Positions 8,260 to 16,753 of a stretch of 64,000 nucleotides of DNA are shown here, in pieces (the stretch's first letter is position 1; each line of letters starts with the position of its first letter). The position numbers and the translations under genes were made by a program. Below the pieces are notes generated by a model. The model was not told the origin of the DNA. It made no database searches and saw only the letters and a list, made by a program, of their open reading frames with translations. Location: positions 768,998-832,997 of the forward strand of contig NZ_JAHKNI010000002.1 of NCBI RefSeq assembly GCF_018860155.1, written 5' to 3'. The stretch comes from Nocardia albiluteola. GTDB lineage: Bacteria > Actinomycetota > Actinomycetes > Mycobacteriales > Mycobacteriaceae.

Positions 8260-9759
8260 ATGGTTCGCGAACTCACGCACTATGTCGGCGGTAAGCACGT
8301 GGCCGGGGCGTCCGGCAGGTTCGGCGACGTGTACAACCCGAGCACCGGACGGGTACAGGCCCGGGTGCCGCTGGCGAGCAAGAGTGAGGTCGAGGCGGTC
8401 ATCGCCGATGCGGCCGAGGCGCAGCAGGCGTGGGCGGCGCTGAACCCGCAGAAGCGGGCGCGGGTGCTGATGAAGTTCCTGAGCCTGGTCCAGGACGAGA
8501 TGGATTCGCTGGCGGCGCTGCTGTCCAGCGAGCACGGCAAGACCATCCCCGATGCCAGGGGTGACATCCAGCGCGGGCTCGAGGTCGTCGAATTCGCCAC
8601 CGGCATACCGCATCTGCTCAAGGGCGAATACACCGAGAGTGCGGGCACCGGCATCGACGTGTACTCCCTGCGTCAGCCCCTCGGTGTGGTCGCGGCCATC
8701 ACGCCGTTCAACTTTCCGGCCATGATCCCGCTGTGGCAGGCGGGCCCGGCGCTGGCGTGCGGAAACGCCGTGGTACTCAAGCCCTCCGAGCGGGACCCCT
8801 CGGTGCCGCTGCGGCTCGCCGAACTCTTCCTCGAGGCAGGGCTGCCCGCGGGCGTGTTCAACGTCGTCAACGGCGACAAGGAGGCCGTGGACACGCTGCT
8901 GCACGACGAGCGCATCAAGGCGGTCGGATTCGTCGGTTCCACCCCGATCGCGCAGTACATCTACGAGACCGCGACCGCGAACGGCAAGCGCGCCCAGTGT
9001 TTCGGCGGCGCGAAGAACCACGCCGTGGTCATGCCCGACGCCGACATGGACGACGTGGCCGACCAGCTCATCGGCGCGGGCTATGGCTCGGCGGGGGAGC
9101 GCTGCATGGCCATCTCGGTCGCGGTGCCGGTCGGTGACGAGACCGCGGATCGCCTGCGCGGCAAGCTCATCGAGCGCATCGAGAAGCTGAACGTCGGCCT
9201 GTCCGACGATCCGGGCGCGGACTTCGGGCCGCTGGTCGGGCGCGACGGCGTGGACCGGGTGAACAGCTACATCGGCATCGGCGTCGAGGAGGGCGCGGAG
9301 CTGGTGATCGACGGCCGCGGCCTGGTCGTCGAGGGCGGCGAGGACGGATTCTTCGCGGGCGCATCGCTTTTCGACCGCGTCACCCCCGACATGCGTATCT
9401 ACCGGGAGGAGATCTTCGGCCCGGTGCTGGCGATCGTGCGCGCCGCGGACTACGAGGAGGCGCTGCGCCTGCCCAGCGAGCACGAATACGGCAACGGCGT
9501 CGCGATTTTCACGCGCGACGGCGACACCGCTCGCGACTTCACCGCCCGCGTGCAGGTCGGCATGGTCGGGGTCAACGTGCCGATTCCGGTGCCGATCGCC
9601 TACCACACCTTCGGCGGCTGGAAGCGTTCCGGCTTCGGCGATCTCAACCAGCACGGCCCGGACTCGATCCGCTTCTACACCAAGACCAAGACCGTCACCC
9701 AGCGCTGGCCGTCGGGCATGAAAGAATCCAACGCATTCGTCATCCCCACCATGGACTGA
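8260..9759 (+). CDS. mmsA: CoA-acylating methylmalonate-semialdehyde dehydrogenase
   Basis: The last step of valine degradation: NAD- and CoA-dependent oxidation of methylmalonate semialdehyde to propionyl-CoA. The 499-residue protein has the family hallmarks: PLGVVAAITPFNFPAMIPLW, the GFVGSTPIAQ nucleotide region, and the catalytic thiol in GERCMAIS (C282), close to the usual position. The reading frame stays open upstream to 8134, but the ATG at 8260 gives the normal N-terminus (ELTHYVGGKHV) and follows a purine-rich GGGCAGGGA stretch. It leads an operon with an acyl-CoA dehydrogenase, a hydroxyisobutyryl-CoA hydrolase, mmsB and an enoyl-CoA hydratase, which together make the whole route from isobutyryl-CoA to propionyl-CoA. 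Confidence 0.96.
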   Translation: MVRELTHYVGGKHVAGASGRFGDVYNPSTGRVQARVPLASKSEVEAVIADAAEAQQAWAALNPQKRARVLMKFLSLVQDEMDSLAALLSSEHGKTIPDARGDIQRGLEVVEFATGIPHLLKGEYTESAGTGIDVYSLRQPLGVVAAITPFNFPAMIPLWQAGPALACGNAVVLKPSERDPSVPLRLAELFLEAGLPAGVFNVVNGDKEAVDTLLHDERIKAVGFVGSTPIAQYIYETATANGKRAQCFGGAKNHAVVMPDADMDDVADQLIGAGYGSAGERCMAISVAVPVGDETADRLRGKLIERIEKLNVGLSDDPGADFGPLVGRDGVDRVNSYIGIGVEEGAELVIDGRGLVVEGGEDGFFAGASLFDRVTPDMRIYREEIFGPVLAIVRAADYEEALRLPSEHEYGNGVAIFTRDGDTARDFTARVQVGMVGVNVPIPVPIAYHTFGGWKRSGFGDLNQHGPDSIRFYTKTKTVTQRWPSGMKESNAFVIPTMD

Positions 9760-9762
9760 CCG

Positions 9763-10902
9763 GTGTTCACACTGGACGAGGACGAGAAGGCGATCGCCGA
9801 GACCGCCCGGAGTTTCGCCGACGAACTGCTAGCGCCGAATGCCCTGGAATGGGACGAGCGCAAGCACTTCCCGGTCGACGTGTTGCGCAAGGCCGGCTCG
9901 CTGGGCCTGGGTGGCATCTACATCCGCGACGACGTGGGCGGCTCGGCGCTGCGGCGGCTGGACGCGGTGCGGATCTTCGAGCAGCTGGCCACCGGCTGCC
10001 CGGCCATTGCCGCCTACATCTCCATCCACAACATGGCGACGTGGATGATCGACACGTACGGCGATGAGGCGCAACGGAATCGGTGGCTGCCGGGCCTGAC
10101 GTCGATGGACCTGCTGGCCAGCTACGCGCTCACCGAGCCGGGCGTCGGCTCCGATGCGGCGGCCCTGAGCACCAGGGCCGTTCGGGATGGCGACGACTAT
10201 CTGCTCACCGGCGTCAAGCAATTCATCTCCGGCGCCGGCAGCACCGACGTGTACGTAATCATGGCGCGCACCGGACACCCGGGGGCGCGGGGCATCTCGG
10301 CGTTCATCGTGCCCGCCGACACCCCCGGACTCTCGTTCGGCGCGAACGAGCGGAAAATGGGCTGGAACGCCCAGCCGACCCGGCAGGTCGTTCTCGACAA
10401 TGCCCGGGTGCCCGCCGCCAACCTGCTCGGTGTGGAGGGCAACGGTTTCCGCATCGCCATGAACGGGCTCAACGGCGGACGGCTCAACATCGCCGCCTGC
10501 TCCCTGGGCGGGGCGCAGACCGCGCTCGATCGGACCGTCGCATATCTGAACGAGCGCAAGGCATTCGGTTCCCGGCTGCTGGACAACACCGCCCTGCAGT
10601 TCGACCTGGCCGACATGCGCACCTCGCTCGAGGCCGCCCGCACGCTGCTGTGGCGGGCCGCGGCCGCACTGGACGCCGACGCGCCCGACAAGGTCGAACT
10701 GTGCGCCATGGCCAAGCGATTCGGTACCGACGCCGGGTTCGAGGTGGCCAACAAGGCCCTGCAGCTGCACGGCGGCTACGGCTATCTGGCCGAATACGGA
10801 ATCGAGAAGATCGTCCGCGACCTGCGGGTGCATCAGATTCTCGAGGGAACGAACGAAATCATGCGGGTCGTCGTGGCCCGCTCGGTGGTAGGAGCAGCAT
10901 GA
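9763..10902 (+). CDS. Acyl-CoA dehydrogenase, probably isobutyryl-CoA specific
   Basis: An FAD flavoprotein that would oxidise isobutyryl-CoA to methacrylyl-CoA in valine breakdown. The 379-residue sequence has the family signatures YALTEPGVGSDAAAL and the C-terminal YLAEYGIEKIVRDLRVHQILEGTNE, with the catalytic base Glu361 in the position used by short/branched-chain enzymes. The GTG start lies three bases after the mmsA stop, and the end overlaps the next gene by ATGA. Substrate assignment rests on the operon; medium-chain activity cannot be excluded. Confidence 0.93.
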   Translation: MFTLDEDEKAIAETARSFADELLAPNALEWDERKHFPVDVLRKAGSLGLGGIYIRDDVGGSALRRLDAVRIFEQLATGCPAIAAYISIHNMATWMIDTYGDEAQRNRWLPGLTSMDLLASYALTEPGVGSDAAALSTRAVRDGDDYLLTGVKQFISGAGSTDVYVIMARTGHPGARGISAFIVPADTPGLSFGANERKMGWNAQPTRQVVLDNARVPAANLLGVEGNGFRIAMNGLNGGRLNIAACSLGGAQTALDRTVAYLNERKAFGSRLLDNTALQFDLADMRTSLEAARTLLWRAAAALDADAPDKVELCAMAKRFGTDAGFEVANKALQLHGGYGYLAEYGIEKIVRDLRVHQILEGTNEIMRVVVARSVVGAA

Positions 10903-12008
10903 GCGAGCGACCCATGGAGACAGCCGAACCCGAGGTTCTGATCGAGAAACTCGACGGCCTCGGCCTGATCACGCTGAACCGGCCCAAGGCCATCAACGCG
11001 CTGAATCATCCGATGGCGCTGGCCATTCTGGACGCGCTGCACGCCTGGGCGGACGATGACGAGGTGCGCACGGTGGCGCTCACCGGGGCCGGCGAGCGCG
11101 GGCTGTGCGCGGGCGGAGACATCGTCGCCATTCACGAGGATGCGAAAAACACCGTCGCCCGGGGTGATTCGCCGTACGACGCCGCGGACTCGCCGAGCGG
11201 GCGGTTCTGGCGTGACGAGTACGTCCTCAATGCCCTCATCGACCGCTACCCCAAGCCGTACGTCGCGATCATGGACGGCATCGTCATGGGCGGCGGTGTG
11301 GGCCTGTCCGGACATGCCTCGCACCGCGTGGTGACCGAACGATCCAAGGTCGGCATGCCCGAGACCGGCATCGGTTTCGTGCCCGATGTGGGCGGCACCT
11401 ACCTGCTCGCCAACGCCCCGGGAGAGATCGGCACGCACGTCGCGCTGACCACGGCGCGAATGAGCGCCGGGGATGCCATCGCGGCCGGATTCGCCGACTA
11501 TTTCGTTCCGTCCGAACATGTTCCGGCGCTGCTCGAGGCGCTGCGGACCGCGGATGCGGAGGTGGCCATCGGCAAATTTGCGCAGCCCGCGCCGGTGTCG
11601 GCCTTCGTGGCACAGCGGGATTGGATCGATGCCTGCTACGGCGCGGACACCGTGGAGGAGATCGTGTACCGGCTGCAGAACGACGGCCGTCCCGAGGCCG
11701 CCGCGGCGGCCGCCGACGTGCTGTCGAAATCGCCGGTGGCGCTGAAGGTTACGCTGCGCTCGCTGCGCGGCGCGCGCGAGGCCGCGAGCCTGGCGGAGGC
11801 GCTGAACCGGGAGTACCGGGTCTCGGCCGCGTCGCTGCGCACCCACGACCTGGTGGAGGGGATTCGGGCCCAGGTCGTCGACAAGGACCGCAACCCCCGG
11901 TGGTCACCGGCCACCCTGGCCGAGGTCACCGATGCCGACGTCGCGGCCTACTTCGGCGATCTCGGCGATCGCGAATTGGGCCTGACCGCACCTCGAGACG
12001 CACAGTGA
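10899..12008 (+). CDS. 3-hydroxyisobutyryl-CoA hydrolase (enoyl-CoA hydratase/isomerase family)
   Basis: A 369-residue crotonase-fold protein of HIBCH length, longer than ordinary hydratases. It would release 3-hydroxyisobutyrate from its CoA ester. Motifs: GLCAGGDIVAIHEDA (oxyanion/CoA region), IMDGIVMGGGVGLSGHASHRV, and PETGIGFVPDVGGTYLLA with the Glu and Asp expected in HIBCH-type enzymes. The ATG overlaps the dehydrogenase stop (ATGA), fixing the start and indicating coupling. The C-terminal NRDPRWSP-like stretch (KDRNPRWSPATL) is also characteristic of this subgroup. Confidence 0.92.
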   Translation: MSERPMETAEPEVLIEKLDGLGLITLNRPKAINALNHPMALAILDALHAWADDDEVRTVALTGAGERGLCAGGDIVAIHEDAKNTVARGDSPYDAADSPSGRFWRDEYVLNALIDRYPKPYVAIMDGIVMGGGVGLSGHASHRVVTERSKVGMPETGIGFVPDVGGTYLLANAPGEIGTHVALTTARMSAGDAIAAGFADYFVPSEHVPALLEALRTADAEVAIGKFAQPAPVSAFVAQRDWIDACYGADTVEEIVYRLQNDGRPEAAAAAADVLSKSPVALKVTLRSLRGAREAASLAEALNREYRVSAASLRTHDLVEGIRAQVVDKDRNPRWSPATLAEVTDADVAAYFGDLGDRELGLTAPRDAQ

Positions 12009-12025
12009 GCCACGGGAGGACACGC

Positions 12026-12931
12026 ATGACTACCGAGAACCCGAAGGTCGGATTCCTGGGCCTGGGCCACATGGGCGGACCCATGGCCGCCAACCTGGTG
12101 CGCGCGGGATACGCGGTCGTCGCCTTCGACCCCGTGCCCGCCGCGCAGGATCAGGCCCGCGCGGACGGTGCGAGTGTTGTCGCGACCGCGGCGGAGGCCG
12201 TGGCCGAAGCCGACATCGTCGTCACGATGCTGCCCAACGGCCGCGTCGTGCTCGATCTCTACGGCGAGATCCTGTCCGCCGCGAAACCCGGGACGCTGTT
12301 CGTCGACTCCTCCACCATCGACGTGGCCGATGCGGTGGCCGCTGCGGAACTCGCTGTCGCGCAGGGATATCGGGCCCTGGACGCGCCCGTCTCCGGCGGC
12401 GTCGCGGGCGCGGCCGCGGGCACCCTCACCTTCATGGTGGGCGGCGCGCCGGACGATTTCGCCCAGGCCCTGCCGCTGCTCGAGGTCATGGGCGGCAAGG
12501 TTGTGCACTGCGGCGGCGCGGGCGTCGGGCAGGCCGCCAAGATCTGCAACAACATGTTGTTGGGCATCTCGATGATCGGACTGTCCGAGGCCATCGTGCT
12601 GGGTGAGAAGCTGGGCCTCACGCACGAGAAATTCTTCGACGTGGTGTCCACCGCCTCGGGGCAGTCTTGGGCGCTGACCTCGTATTGCCCTGTGCCGGGC
12701 CCGGTTCCGGCCAGCCCGGCGAACAACGACTACCGGCCCGGCTTCGCCACCGCCCTGATGACCAAGGATCTGGGCCTGGCCGCGAACGCCCTTGCCGCCA
12801 ACGGCGTGGACGGGCAGCTCGGGCAGCTGGCCGCGCAGATCTACCAGCGCTTCAACCGGGACGAAGCGGGCAGGGACTTCTCCGCTATCGTGACCGACAT
12901 CCGCACGCGATCGGAACAGGAACAGGCATGA
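12026..12931 (+). CDS. mmsB: 3-hydroxyisobutyrate dehydrogenase
   Basis: NAD-dependent oxidation of 3-hydroxyisobutyrate to methylmalonate semialdehyde, the substrate of MmsA. 301 residues of the beta-hydroxyacid dehydrogenase family: the Rossmann motif GFLGLGHMGGPMAANL at the N-terminus, DAPVSGGVAGAAAGTLTFMVGG (substrate loop), and the catalytic Lys near 172 in GQAAKICNN. The ATG at 12026 is preceded by GGGAGGA at 12014-12020, which decides the start over an upstream GTG. It lies 17 bases after the hydrolase gene in the same operon. Confidence 0.95.
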   Translation: MTTENPKVGFLGLGHMGGPMAANLVRAGYAVVAFDPVPAAQDQARADGASVVATAAEAVAEADIVVTMLPNGRVVLDLYGEILSAAKPGTLFVDSSTIDVADAVAAAELAVAQGYRALDAPVSGGVAGAAAGTLTFMVGGAPDDFAQALPLLEVMGGKVVHCGGAGVGQAAKICNNMLLGISMIGLSEAIVLGEKLGLTHEKFFDVVSTASGQSWALTSYCPVPGPVPASPANNDYRPGFATALMTKDLGLAANALAANGVDGQLGQLAAQIYQRFNRDEAGRDFSAIVTDIRTRSEQEQA

Positions 12932-12967
12932 CCGGCCGCCCCGGACGTGCCCGGAAAGGGATGTGAC

Positions 12968-13744
12968 ATGACTGATTTCGAGACCATCCTGCTCGAGCGC
13001 AAGGGCCGCGTCGCCCTCGTCACGCTGAACCGGCCCAAGGCCCTCAACGCCCTGAATTCGCAGGTGCTGACCGATATCTCGGCCGCGCTCGACGAGCTCG
13101 AGGCCGACGAGGAGATCGGTGCGGTCGTGCTCACCGGATCCGAGCGGGCCTTCGCCGCCGGCGCGGACATCAAGGAGATGCAGTCCAAGTCCTACATGGA
13201 CATGTACCTGGCCGACCACTTCGCCGGCTGGGACCGCCTCGTCGCGTTCCGCAAGCCGATCATCGCGGCGGTCGCCGGGTACGCCCTGGGCGGCGGCTGC
13301 GAGCTGGCGATGATGTGCGACCTGCTCATCGCGGCCGACACCGCCAAGTTCGGCCAGCCCGAGATCAAGCTCGGCGTCATCCCCGGGATGGGCGGTTCCC
13401 AGCGCCTGACCCGCGCGGTGGGCAAGGCCAAGGCCATGGATCTGATCCTGACCGGCCGGAACATGGATGCCGAGGAGGCCGAGCGCGCGGGGCTGGTCTC
13501 GCGCATCGTCCCGGCCGCCGAGCTGGTCGCCACGGCCCTCGAGGTGGCTGCCACGATCGCCTCGATGTCGCTGCCATCGGTGATGATCGCCAAGGAGGCG
13601 GTCAACCGCTCCTTCGAGACCACCCTGGGTGAGGGCCTGCGCTTCGAGCGCCGGGTCTTCCACTCGCTGTTCGCCACGGCGGACCAGAAGGAGGGCATGG
13701 CGGCGTTCGTGGAGAAGCGGGCGGCGAATTTCGGCAACCGCTGA
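12968..13744 (+). CDS. Enoyl-CoA hydratase
   Basis: A 258-residue crotonase-type hydratase, here most likely hydrating methacrylyl-CoA to 3-hydroxyisobutyryl-CoA. Both catalytic glutamates are visible: E112 in [11 protein letters not shown] and E132 in [12 protein letters not shown]. The oxyanion loop is [11 protein letters not shown]. It closes the valine operon, 36 bases after mmsB, with AAAGGGA before the start. Typical actinobacterial EchA proteins of this sequence are broad-range, so a role in general beta-oxidation is also possible. Confidence 0.93.
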   Translation: MTDFETILLERKGRVALVTLNRPKALNALNSQVLTDISAALDELEADEEIGAVVLTGSERAFAAGADIKEMQSKSYMDMYLADHFAGWDRLVAFRKPIIAAVAGYALGGGCELAMMCDLLIAADTAKFGQPEIKLGVIPGMGGSQRLTRAVGKAKAMDLILTGRNMDAEEAERAGLVSRIVPAAELVATALEVAATIASMSLPSVMIAKEAVNRSFETTLGEGLRFERRVFHSLFATADQKEGMAAFVEKRAANFGNR

Positions 13745-13777
13745 GCCGTCGGTTCACGTTCCCCGTGGCACGGGGCG

Positions 13778-14305
13778 ATGGGTAGCCTGGGCCTGGTGTG
13801 GAAGCGGGTGGCGGCAGCGGTCGGGACGGGCGCTGCCCTGATGGTGGCGATGGGGTGCGGTTCGCCGGGCACCCCCACCACGACACCCAGCCCGTCCACC
13901 CCTGCGCCCGCCGCCGCGATCGGGCGCTGCGGTTCGGTCGGCGACGCGCAGATCGCGCAGGCCACGGGCCTGTCCGGACTACAGCAGGTATCGGCCAATC
14001 CGCTGCGTTGCGCCTGGGAGACCGGCGGCGGCGCCGACTACGCGGTCGTCTTCGAGTGGTTCCGGGGCACGCCGCTGGCGGACCGCCGCACCCAGGTCAC
14101 CCTCGGCACGTCCGCCTCGGTGCAGGTCGCCGGCCATTCCGGGATCCTCTGGTCCGGTCCGCAGGCCTGCGAGCTCGCCGTCGAGTCGGGCGGGGAGGAC
14201 TTCATCGACTGGATCGTGACGGCCGCGGGGCGCGGGTCCGCCCGCCCAGCGGCCTGCTCCGACCTCGAGAAGCTTGCCGCCGCCACGCTCGCGAAGGCAG
14301 GCTAG
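13778..14305 (+). CDS. DUF3558-family lipoprotein
   Basis: A 175-residue predicted lipoprotein: a short basic N-terminus (WKRVAA), hydrophobic core, and lipobox VAMGC, followed by a Thr/Pro/Ser-rich linker typical of exported actinobacterial lipoproteins. The mature part (C-G-S-V-G-D..QATGL..) with conserved cysteines matches DUF3558, a family of unknown function found in mycolic-acid bacteria. The start could be the ATG at 13778 or the GTG at 13796; both keep the signal peptide. A second lipoprotein of the same type follows after four bases, so the two probably form a pair. Confidence 0.8.
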   Translation: MGSLGLVWKRVAAAVGTGAALMVAMGCGSPGTPTTTPSPSTPAPAAAIGRCGSVGDAQIAQATGLSGLQQVSANPLRCAWETGGGADYAVVFEWFRGTPLADRRTQVTLGTSASVQVAGHSGILWSGPQACELAVESGGEDFIDWIVTAAGRGSARPAACSDLEKLAAATLAKAG

Positions 14306-14309
14306 GGGC

Positions 14310-14822
14310 ATGGGGCGGTTCATGCGCGTGGCGGCCGCGGTCCTGCTGACGGCCGCGGTGGCGGGATGCTCGTCGGGAGGCACGCCGCCGTCCTCCGCCG
14401 ACCGGTCGGCATCCGATCCGAACTTCCTGGCCGGGTGCGGGCCCGTGACCGATCAGTTCCTCGCGCGCAGCCTGCAGGGCACCGTGGTGCGCCAGCAGAC
14501 CGCGCCCACCGTCTGCACCTGGCGGGCGCAGACCGCCCACGGCGTCGTCGACGTCACCTACAGCTGGTTCCAGGACGACGTCCTGATGCGGGACACCCAG
14601 GTCGCGGCCCAGTACGGGTATCAGATCGAGAAGCTGGTGGTCAAGAAGTTCGGCGGCATGTACTGGCGCGATCCGAACGACCCGGGCAGCTGCGGGATCA
14701 CCACCGCGGACACCGGCACCATCACGTGGTGGATTCAGAACCGCGACCACGCCGCGCAGCCGGATCCGTGCGCGGTCGCCATGAGCCTGATGCAGCACAC
14801 GCTGCTCATCGACGGCACCTGA
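14310..14822 (+). CDS. Second DUF3558-like lipoprotein
   Basis: A 170-residue lipoprotein: RVAAAVLLTAAVAGCSSGG gives a clear signal peptide and lipobox (VAGC). The mature domain (DPNFLAGCGPVTDQFL, VCTWRAQT, YSWFQDDVLMRDTQ, SCGITT) parallels the preceding protein, including the paired cysteines, and is read as a diverged tandem copy. The start at 14310 is preceded by AGGGG; an inner ATG (14322) is an alternative. It converges with the Hsp70-like gene 20 bases downstream. Function unknown. Confidence 0.8.
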   Translation: MGRFMRVAAAVLLTAAVAGCSSGGTPPSSADRSASDPNFLAGCGPVTDQFLARSLQGTVVRQQTAPTVCTWRAQTAHGVVDVTYSWFQDDVLMRDTQVAAQYGYQIEKLVVKKFGGMYWRDPNDPGSCGITTADTGTITWWIQNRDHAAQPDPCAVAMSLMQHTLLIDGT

Positions 14823-14842
14823 GTTCTGTGCGAGGCGCGAAT

Positions 14843-15925
14843 CTATTTGGAGGGCACCGGATTCGCGGGCGTGCCCGCGACCTCCACCGGGGTCGGCGCG
14901 GGGCTGGGACCGTGCGTGTCGGGCCGCGTCGAATCCCGGTTCGTGCTCAGCAATCCGACCACCGTCGCGCCGAGCGTCGCCGTAACGGCCAGCGCCGCAA
15001 CCAGTTTGCGCTTGGACACCGGCGCGGTGCGCTTGGGCGGCACGGTCGGCAGTGGCGGCAGGCGCACGCCCCGCACCCGGCGGGCCGAGGGCAGCTGGGT
15101 GGCCATCAACACCGCACCGCGCGCCGAGACGAATTCGGGCTCCGGATCGTAGATGATCGGCAGATTCAATAGCTGCGCCACCGACTCGCGAATGCGGGGA
15201 TTGCGGGAACAGCCGCCCAGCAGCGCCATCGCCAGTGGTGGGACACCCGTCTCGTCGATCATCTGCCGCACGTACGACACCGAATGGTGGATGCCCGCCT
15301 CGGTCAGATCCTCGAAATCGCTGCGCGTCACCACCATTCGCCGGCCGCTGTGCGGATCGCTCGCGGTGAGCACCGGCGTGCTCGTCAGCGCCTCCTTGTA
15401 GGCGCGGCTGGTCGGCTTGTCGACATTCACGGCGGCATGCGCCAAATGCCAGCGCAGCAGGGCGTCGTGCCCGTCGCCGCCCAGCACCCGGCTGCGCTTG
15501 ACGGCCAGAATGGCGTCGGTGCGGCAGTCGGCCTCGGTGACGGTGAGCCCCGCGGCGCCCAGGTCGTAGAGCAGCACCGCGCCCTCGTCCGGGAGCTGCC
15601 CGCTGAAACGCAGGTAGCGCAGCTGGGCGAGGGGTTCGTCGACGATCGTGAGGCGGCTGCGCCCGGCCATGGTGCGGATGGCGTCCTCGTGCAGGGAGGT
15701 GCGGCAGGTGACCGCGATGCCGGTGATGAACTCGTCGCGGCGCGCCGCGGCTTGACGCATCAGATTGATCGCCGCGAACACCGCCTCCTCGACCCCGCCC
15801 CCGGCCCGGCGCGGCACCGTGCAGCGGTCGATCGGCGGAAGATGCGGCTGATCCGAATGCGTGAGCATCGCGCGGGCGCCCCCAGCGCCCGCCGACACCC
15901 CCAGGACCAGCACCATGGCCTCCAT
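14843..15925 (-). CDS. Hsp70-like actin-fold protein with C-terminal membrane anchor
   Basis: A 360-residue protein with an N-terminal actin/Hsp70-type ATPase fold: VLGVSAGAGG (phosphate-1-like), GAVLLYDLGAAGLTVTEAD (phosphate-2-like), and the adenosine-type motif ALLGGCSRNPRIRESV. It lacks the Hsp70 substrate-binding domain. Instead it has a basic/proline linker, a single membrane helix (KLVAALAVTATLGATVVGLL, about 312-331) and a short Pro/Thr-rich tail outside. Such membrane-anchored Hsp70-like proteins occur in Mycobacteriales; their job is unknown, envelope assembly being one guess. AAAAGG precedes the chosen ATG. Confidence 0.82.
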   Translation of the reverse strand: MEAMVLVLGVSAGAGGARAMLTHSDQPHLPPIDRCTVPRRAGGGVEEAVFAAINLMRQAAARRDEFITGIAVTCRTSLHEDAIRTMAGRSRLTIVDEPLAQLRYLRFSGQLPDEGAVLLYDLGAAGLTVTEADCRTDAILAVKRSRVLGGDGHDALLRWHLAHAAVNVDKPTSRAYKEALTSTPVLTASDPHSGRRMVVTRSDFEDLTEAGIHHSVSYVRQMIDETGVPPLAMALLGGCSRNPRIRESVAQLLNLPIIYDPEPEFVSARGAVLMATQLPSARRVRGVRLPPLPTVPPKRTAPVSKRKLVAALAVTATLGATVVGLLSTNRDSTRPDTHGPSPAPTPVEVAGTPANPVPSK

Positions 15926-16018
15926 GGTGAACCTTTTGGGGCCGGATGTGAAGGCAATGGGCCTGATGTCGCTGGCCGGATGCTGAATGGTTATGGCGTT
16001 CCGGGCGGGCTCGCCGGG

Positions 16019-16555
16019 CTAAGCCCAGCGTGTCGGCGTGTCGCCGGTATCGAAGTCACCGGCGGTTCGGCGGAATTCCGACAGCAGTTGCAACAGCAGG
16101 TGCAGGCGCTCCGGCGGTAGGCCGGGGCGCGCGAAAACCGACTCGTTGAGCTCGCGCGTTGCCTGGGTGACCAGCTCGCGGCCCGCGTCGGTGATCTCGA
16201 TCAGCGTTGCCCGCCGATCACTGGGGTGCGGTACTCGCTTGACCAGTCCGGCGGCCTCGAGCCGGTCGACGGTGTTGGTGACGCTGGTCGGGTGCACCTG
16301 CAGGCGCGCGCTGGCCATGGCCATCGGCAGGGCGCCGGACTTGCTGAAGTTCAGCAGCGCGAGCAGTTCGTAGCGGGAGAAGGTCAGCCCCGAGGGCCGC
16401 AGCGCCTCGTCCACCCGCGCCATGACGATCTGCTGGGCCCGCACCAGCGACGTGACCGCCGCCATCCCGTCGGCCACCTCGCCCCAGCCGTGGGCGGTCC
16501 ACTGGCGATGCGCCTCCTCGATCGGGTCCAGCGGCAGCGGGCGGGGGGTAGCCAT
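16019..16555 (-). CDS. MarR family transcriptional regulator
   Basis: A 178-residue MarR protein with the winged helix in the middle: LTFSRYELLALLNFSKSGALPMAMASARLQVHPTSVTNTVDRLEAAGLV, then the wing PHPSDRRATLIEIT. The N-terminal EEAHRQWTAHGWG helix is common in a mycobacterial subfamily. On the minus strand a TAGACT -10 box lies six bases before the ATG, suggesting a leaderless message. No target gene is adjacent in an obvious divergent position; the ligand cannot be predicted. Confidence 0.9.
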   Translation of the reverse strand: MATPRPLPLDPIEEAHRQWTAHGWGEVADGMAAVTSLVRAQQIVMARVDEALRPSGLTFSRYELLALLNFSKSGALPMAMASARLQVHPTSVTNTVDRLEAAGLVKRVPHPSDRRATLIEITDAGRELVTQATRELNESVFARPGLPPERLHLLLQLLSEFRRTAGDFDTGDTPTRWA

Positions 16556-16649
16556 GCGACGAGTCTATTTGCTCCGCTCCCGAACTTTCCGATCATGGTG
16601 ACCGAAAATGTAGGCATTGGGACTCTGTCGCGGCACCATGAACTGCGAT

Positions 16650-16720
16650 GCGGGTGTGCCTGAGTGGTTAGGGGGCGGTCTGCAAAACCGTGCACGCGGG
16701 TTCGATTCCCGCCATCCGCT
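16650..16720 (+). tRNA. tRNA-Cys (GCA)
   Basis: A complete cloverleaf: acceptor GCGGGTG (16650-16656) pairs with CATCCGC (16713-16719), discriminator T at 16720. The anticodon loop CTGCAAA gives anticodon GCA, and the T arm is GCGGG-TTCGATT-CCCGC. CCA is not encoded. Confidence 0.96.
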
Positions 16721-16753
16721 CTGCATCCTCTGCCTCCGCTCCGGCGGGGTCGG

